Of a stretch of 64,000 nt of DNA, positions 60,078 through 64,000 are shown in pieces. Below the pieces are notes generated by a model. That model did no database searches, was not told the DNA's origin, and saw only the letters and a list, made by a program, of their open reading frames with translations. How positions within the stretch are numbered: the stretch's first letter is position 1; each line of letters opens with the position of its first letter. The position numbers and the translations under genes were made by a program. The stretch lies in the NCBI GenBank assembly GCA_021777555.1, contig JAJYDK010000003.1, positions 1-64,000 on the forward strand. Reading direction: 5' to 3'. Source of the DNA: Pseudomonadota bacterium. GTDB taxonomy: Bacteria > Pseudomonadota > Gammaproteobacteria > Steroidobacterales > Steroidobacteraceae.

Positions 60078-61448
60078 TTGTCCGAACTCGAACAGCAGGA
60101 AGAGCAGACGCACGCGGACCACTGGGGCGAGCGCATGCCGCGTACCGTCGGCCTGTGGAGCGCCGTGACCGTCCTGGTGGGGGTGACGGTCGGCAGCGGC
60201 ATTTTCCGCGTGCCGGCCACGGTCGCCGGGCTGCTGCACTCGCCGGGGCCGGCGATGCTGTGCTGGCTGATCGGCGGTCTGGTGGCGCTGGCGGGCGCGC
60301 TGTCGGTGGCGGAGCTGGCCGCGGCGCTGCCGCGCTCGGGCGGCATATTCGCCTATCTGCTGGAAGCCTACGGAAACCTGCCGGCGTTCCTGTTCGGCTG
60401 GACGGAGCTCGCGGTCATCCGCGCCTCGGCGCTCGGCGCCACCTCGACGATCTTCGCCGAGTACCTGGGCTATTTCATTCCGTTCACCGCGACCCAGGTG
60501 CATGAGGTCGCCGCCGCGGCCATCCTGGTCGTCGGCGCCATCAACTACATCGGTGTGCGCCGGGCCGTGGCGGTGCTGGCGCCGGCAACCGCCGCCAAGT
60601 ACGCCGCGCTGCTGGCGCTGGGTCTGTTGGCATTCACGGCGGTCTCGGGCGCATCGGCGCATCACAGGATACTGTGGGAGGGGGGCGCCCAGGCCTCCCT
60701 GATCGCCACCGCGCTCGTTCCAGTCATGTGGACGTACGACGGCTGGGCCGATGTGTCTTTCATGGGGGGCGAGATCTACCAGCCGCAGCGCACGCTGCCG
60801 CTCGCTCTGATCCTCGGCACCTGCTGCGTGATGCTGGTGTACCTGCTGGTCAATCTCGGCTTCTGGTATGCGCTGCCGGGGGCCGAAATCGCGCACGCGC
60901 CGCTCGTTGCGGCCACGGTCGCCCGGCACATTCCCCTGTTTGGCGGAGCGGGCGCGGCGGTGATTTCCGCCGTCGTGCTGGTGTCCACCTTCAGCGGACT
61001 GCATGCCTCGCTGATGACGGGCTCGCGGGTGCTGTTCGCGATGGGTGACCGCGGGCTTCTGTTTCGCTCCGTGGGCAGGGTCTCGCCCCGGTTTGAAAGT
61101 CCCTCCGTGGCCATCTGGCTGTCGACCGGGCTCGGCATCGCCTATGTGCTGCAGAATGATTTCGCGCAGCTCGCCGACCGCTTCGTGCTCGGACTGTGGC
61201 CATTCTACGTGCTGACCGTCGCGGCAGTGTATGTGCTGCGGCGCAAGCGGCCGGACCTGCATCGACCCTACCGGACCTGGGGCTATCCCGTGGTGCCGGC
61301 GTTATTCCTGCTCGCCTCACTCGGCATGCTGGCGAATTCCGCGGTCACCGATCCGCGCGACACCGGCGTGACGCTGCTGGTGATCGTCGCGGGTATTCCG
61401 ATCTATTACGCATGGCGCGCGGTCACCCTTCGCCGTGTGGTGGCGTGA
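60078..61448 (+). CDS. APC-superfamily amino-acid permease
   Basis: A 456 aa polytopic permease with about twelve TM segments. TM1 carries the substrate/ion-site motif VGVTVGSGIFRVPATVAG, followed by GALSVAELAAALPRSGGIFAYLLEAYG in TM2-3. Mid and late features are MWTYDGWADVSFMGGEI and HRPYRTWGYPVVPALFL, typical of the LAT/AAT branch. The start is uncertain: TTG 60078 has GGGAGGG upstream (60067-60073) and gives a short hydrophilic N-terminus; ATG 60135 lacks a good site. The last 26 bp overlap the convergent RND gene. Confidence 0.88.
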   Translation: MSELEQQEEQTHADHWGERMPRTVGLWSAVTVLVGVTVGSGIFRVPATVAGLLHSPGPAMLCWLIGGLVALAGALSVAELAAALPRSGGIFAYLLEAYGNLPAFLFGWTELAVIRASALGATSTIFAEYLGYFIPFTATQVHEVAAAAILVVGAINYIGVRRAVAVLAPATAAKYAALLALGLLAFTAVSGASAHHRILWEGGAQASLIATALVPVMWTYDGWADVSFMGGEIYQPQRTLPLALILGTCCVMLVYLLVNLGFWYALPGAEIAHAPLVAATVARHIPLFGGAGAAVISAVVLVSTFSGLHASLMTGSRVLFAMGDRGLLFRSVGRVSPRFESPSVAIWLSTGLGIAYVLQNDFAQLADRFVLGLWPFYVLTVAAVYVLRRKRPDLHRPYRTWGYPVVPALFLLASLGMLANSAVTDPRDTGVTLLVIVAGIPIYYAWRAVTLRRVVA

Positions 61449-64000
61449 CGGGCGAGGTCTGCGGATGGCCGGGCTCCTCATCGAGCTTGTCGCCGAGCAG
61501 ACGGCGCACGGTCACGTAGCACAGGGGGATGAGCAGGACGCCGAGCAGTACCGCGCTCAGCATGCCTCCGACGACACAGGTGCCAATGTCGTGGCGCGCG
61601 TTGGCGCCGGCGCCGGTGGAGACCATCATCGGGAATACGCCGAGAATGAACGCGAAGGAGGTCATGAGGATGGGCCGGAAGCGCAACCGCGCCGCCTCCA
61701 TCACGGCGCTGTGCAGACTCTTGCCGCTGTGCTGCTCGGAGACGGCGAATTCCACGATCAGGATGGCGTTCTTCGCGGTCAGGCCGATGATGGTGATGAG
61801 GCCGACTTTGAAGAACACGTCATTGGGCAAGCCGTGCAAGGTCGCCGCGACGGTGCTTCCGATGATGCCGATCGGCACGGCGAGCAGCACCGACGCCGGT
61901 ATGCTCCAGCTCTCATAGAGTGCGGCGAGCGCCAGGTATACGACCAGGACCGAGAGCGCGAACAGCGTGGGCGCCTGGGCGGCGGAGCTGATTTCCTGTA
62001 GCGACTGGCCCGCCCAGTCGAAGCCGAACCCGTGCGGCAGGTCACGGCTCACGAGCCGTTCCATCTCGTTCATGGCCTGGCCGGAGCTGTATCCCCGGGC
62101 CGCCGCGCCGAGGATCTCCACCGCCGGATACCCATCGTATCCGGTCAACGCCGGCGAGGCCGTCTGCCACCGGGCGTGCACGAAGTCCGAGAGCGGAATC
62201 ATCGTGCCGGTCGGGTCGCTGGAGGTGGCCGCGGCGCCCGGGCCGCCGACATAGAACTGCTCCAGACTCTGCGGGCCCATGCGGTACGGTGCCGCCGCCT
62301 GCACCAGCACCTGCTCGACACGGCCGTCGTAGATGAAGTCGTTGGCGAACACCGGCGCCAGCATCAGCTGCAGCGACTGGTAGACCTGTTCGGGCGAGAC
62401 GCCCATCGACTGGGCCTCGACACGATCGACGTGCAGCATCAGCTGCGGCTGCGGCGGGAGGCCATTGACGCGCACGTTGTACAGCAGGGGATCCCTGGCC
62501 GCCTTGGCAATCAGGGTGTTGACCGCCGAATCGAGCGCGGCGGTCCCGAGTCCGGCGCGGTCTTCCAGATAGAAGTCGAAGCCGGAGAACTGTCCGAGTC
62601 CCTGGATCGGCGGCTTGTTGATCACGAAGATGCTCGCATCGTGGATCCCGCGATGGACCTCCCTGTTGGCCACGCGGATGATCTGCTCCGCGGTCATGCT
62701 TCGGTCATTCCACGGCGCAAGGTGGATGAACGAGCGGCCGGAGTTCTCCGAGTTGCCGGCGAAGCCGCTGCCGGCGACCTGGAATACGTCGTGGACCCCG
62801 GGGACTTTCGCCATGATCCTGTAGAAATGCTGCAGCACCGCCTCGGTGCGCTGCAGGGTGGCTCCGGGCGGCAGCTGAACGCTTGCCATGATGTCGCTCT
62901 GGTCCTCATCGGGCACGAAGCTGCCGGGGAGTTTCGCGAAGAGAAATGCGCCGAGCGCCAGCATGATCGCGAATGCGCCCATCCAACGCGGCAGGTGCGT
63001 CACGGACTGGAAGACGCGGCGCATGTAGGCCGCCCGAGTTCCCTCGAACGCGCGGTTGAATGCCCGGAACAGAGGGTTTGCCCGCAGATGCTCCGGGCGC
63101 ATGAGCGATGCGCACAGCGCGGGGGAGAATGACAGCGCGAGGAACGCCGAGAACACCATGGAGAGGGCAATGGTCATGGCGAACTGCCGGTAGATCACTC
63201 CGGTGCTGCCCGCCTGCAGGGCGCTCGGAATGAACACCGCCGAGAGCACCAGCGTGATCGCGACGATCGCTCCGGTGATCTGCCGCATGGCCTTGCGCGT
63301 GGCTTCCTTCGGGCTCAAGTGCTCCTCGCGCATGATGCGATCGACCGCCTCGACCACCACGATGGCGTCATCGACGACGATGCCGATCGCCAGCACCATG
63401 GCGAACAGCGTCAACTGGTTGATCGAGTAGCCGAGCGCATAAATGCCGATCATCGCGCCGAGCAGCGCGGTCGGCACCACGAGCATCGGCACCAGGGTCG
63501 CGCGGAAGCTCTGCAGGAACACCAGCATCACGATGAAGACGAGCACGAACGCCTCGCCGATCGTGATCATCACATCCTTGATCGCCGCCTTGATGAACAG
63601 GGTCGAGTCGACCGGTGCGAACCAGGTCACCCCGGGCGGGAAGCTCTTCTGCAGCTGGTTCATCTGCGCCGTGACCCGCTTCATCACCTGCAGGCCGTTG
63701 GCATCCGGCAGCAGCTGGATGCCGAAGGCGGCCACCGGGGTCCGGTTCACCCGGGTCGAGAAATTGTAGTTCTGCAGGCCGAGCTGCACCTGGGCCACAT
63801 TCCGCACGTGCACCGAGGTGCCATCCGGATTGGTGCGCAACAGGATATTGCCGAACTGCCGCGGCGAGTCGAACCATCCCTGGGTCGAGACGGTGGCGGT
63901 GGTCTGCTGGCCCGGCACGGCCGGAGCGGCGCCGATCGATCCAGCGGCGATCTGGATGTTCTGGCCCTGGATCGCCTGCAGCACCGTTGCGGCGGAGAGA
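61423..64000 (-). CDS. RND efflux permease, HAE1 family (5' end beyond window)
   Basis: About 859 residues of an AcrB-like permease are visible; the N-terminal ~190 residues lie beyond 64000. The reading frame is open to the edge (LSAATVLQAIQGQNIQIAAG). TM4 has the Asp pair (GIVVDDAIVVVEAVDR) and TM10 the Lys (LTAKNAILIVEFAVSEQ). It differs clearly from the permease at 31705-34884 (for example APAVPGQQTTATVSTQGWF for the substrate-loop region), so it is a second pump rather than a recent duplicate. Partner adaptor and channel genes would be upstream, off the window. The 3' end overlaps the convergent APC permease gene. Confidence 0.94.
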   Translation of the reverse strand, partial: LSAATVLQAIQGQNIQIAAGSIGAAPAVPGQQTTATVSTQGWFDSPRQFGNILLRTNPDGTSVHVRNVAQVQLGLQNYNFSTRVNRTPVAAFGIQLLPDANGLQVMKRVTAQMNQLQKSFPPGVTWFAPVDSTLFIKAAIKDVMITIGEAFVLVFIVMLVFLQSFRATLVPMLVVPTALLGAMIGIYALGYSINQLTLFAMVLAIGIVVDDAIVVVEAVDRIMREEHLSPKEATRKAMRQITGAIVAITLVLSAVFIPSALQAGSTGVIYRQFAMTIALSMVFSAFLALSFSPALCASLMRPEHLRANPLFRAFNRAFEGTRAAYMRRVFQSVTHLPRWMGAFAIMLALGAFLFAKLPGSFVPDEDQSDIMASVQLPPGATLQRTEAVLQHFYRIMAKVPGVHDVFQVAGSGFAGNSENSGRSFIHLAPWNDRSMTAEQIIRVANREVHRGIHDASIFVINKPPIQGLGQFSGFDFYLEDRAGLGTAALDSAVNTLIAKAARDPLLYNVRVNGLPPQPQLMLHVDRVEAQSMGVSPEQVYQSLQLMLAPVFANDFIYDGRVEQVLVQAAAPYRMGPQSLEQFYVGGPGAAATSSDPTGTMIPLSDFVHARWQTASPALTGYDGYPAVEILGAAARGYSSGQAMNEMERLVSRDLPHGFGFDWAGQSLQEISSAAQAPTLFALSVLVVYLALAALYESWSIPASVLLAVPIGIIGSTVAATLHGLPNDVFFKVGLITIIGLTAKNAILIVEFAVSEQHSGKSLHSAVMEAARLRFRPILMTSFAFILGVFPMMVSTGAGANARHDIGTCVVGGMLSAVLLGVLLIPLCYVTVRRLLGDKLDEEPGHPQTSPVTPPHGEG

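Noticed and set aside
1-64000. CRISPR array, insertion sequence, integrase or phage cluster
   Set aside because: No regularly spaced direct repeats, transposase motifs or terminal inverted repeats were recognised in any region. The tRNA-Arg gene has no visible integrase or duplicated 3' end nearby.

Overview
This is a GC-rich chromosomal window from a Gram-negative bacterium, most likely a gammaproteobacterium of the Steroidobacter/Nevskia/Xanthomonas neighbourhood. That placement is inferred from three TonB-dependent receptors, a TamA-TamB pair, two RND efflux permeases, a FecI/FecR surface-signalling pair and frequent GTG/TTG starts. No rRNA, insertion sequence, integrase, phage gene or CRISPR array was seen. 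One tRNA gene (tRNA-Arg, anticodon ACG) is present.

Region 1 (1-15577) looks like an uncharacterised catabolic gene set. On the plus strand are a truncated FAD dehydrogenase, a tiny ORF, a nitrilase-fold protein without the catalytic Cys and Lys, a two-domain VOC protein and a DUF3108-like protein. On the minus strand is an operon of HMG-CoA-lyase-like, hydantoinase A, hydantoinase B and GntR/FCD regulator genes. Divergent from it is a CaiB/BaiF CoA-transferase. A TonB receptor and an N-carbamoylsarcosine-amidase-like cysteine hydrolase follow, also divergent. The near-palindrome GTGTATACAA(T) occurs in both divergent promoter regions (five copies) and is probably the operator of the GntR protein.

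Region 2 (15733-24066) holds a Tat-exported isoquinoline-oxidoreductase-type molybdenum enzyme (iorAB), an M13 peptidase converging on a large HExxHxxGxxH metalloprotease, and a decayed DHA2-type MFS transporter.

Region 3 (24237-43537) is mostly envelope and housekeeping. It contains tamA-tamB, a tripartite RND pump, a GNAT acetyltransferase, a phospholipase-C-like phosphoesterase with a possible Pho box and a strong intrinsic terminator, a small VOC protein, an MgtC/DUF4010 membrane protein, the tRNA, a PAP2-like protein with an altered motif and a regulator/membrane-protein pair. DacB (PBP4) follows at 43762-45213.

Region 4 (45584-59997) is the most interesting stretch: ten consecutive plus-strand genes, most with tiny gaps or 1-4 bp overlaps. 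They are a TonB receptor, a 2-hydroxycarboxylate/cation symporter, an ECF sigma factor, FecR, an STN-type TonB receptor, a PstS-like binding protein, a beta-propeller-like protein, a secreted protein made of two copies of one ThuA-like fold, and a response regulator with its kinase. This looks like a surface-signalled import or processing system whose substrate I cannot name.

The window closes with an APC amino-acid permease whose 3' end overlaps a convergent, truncated RND permease gene.
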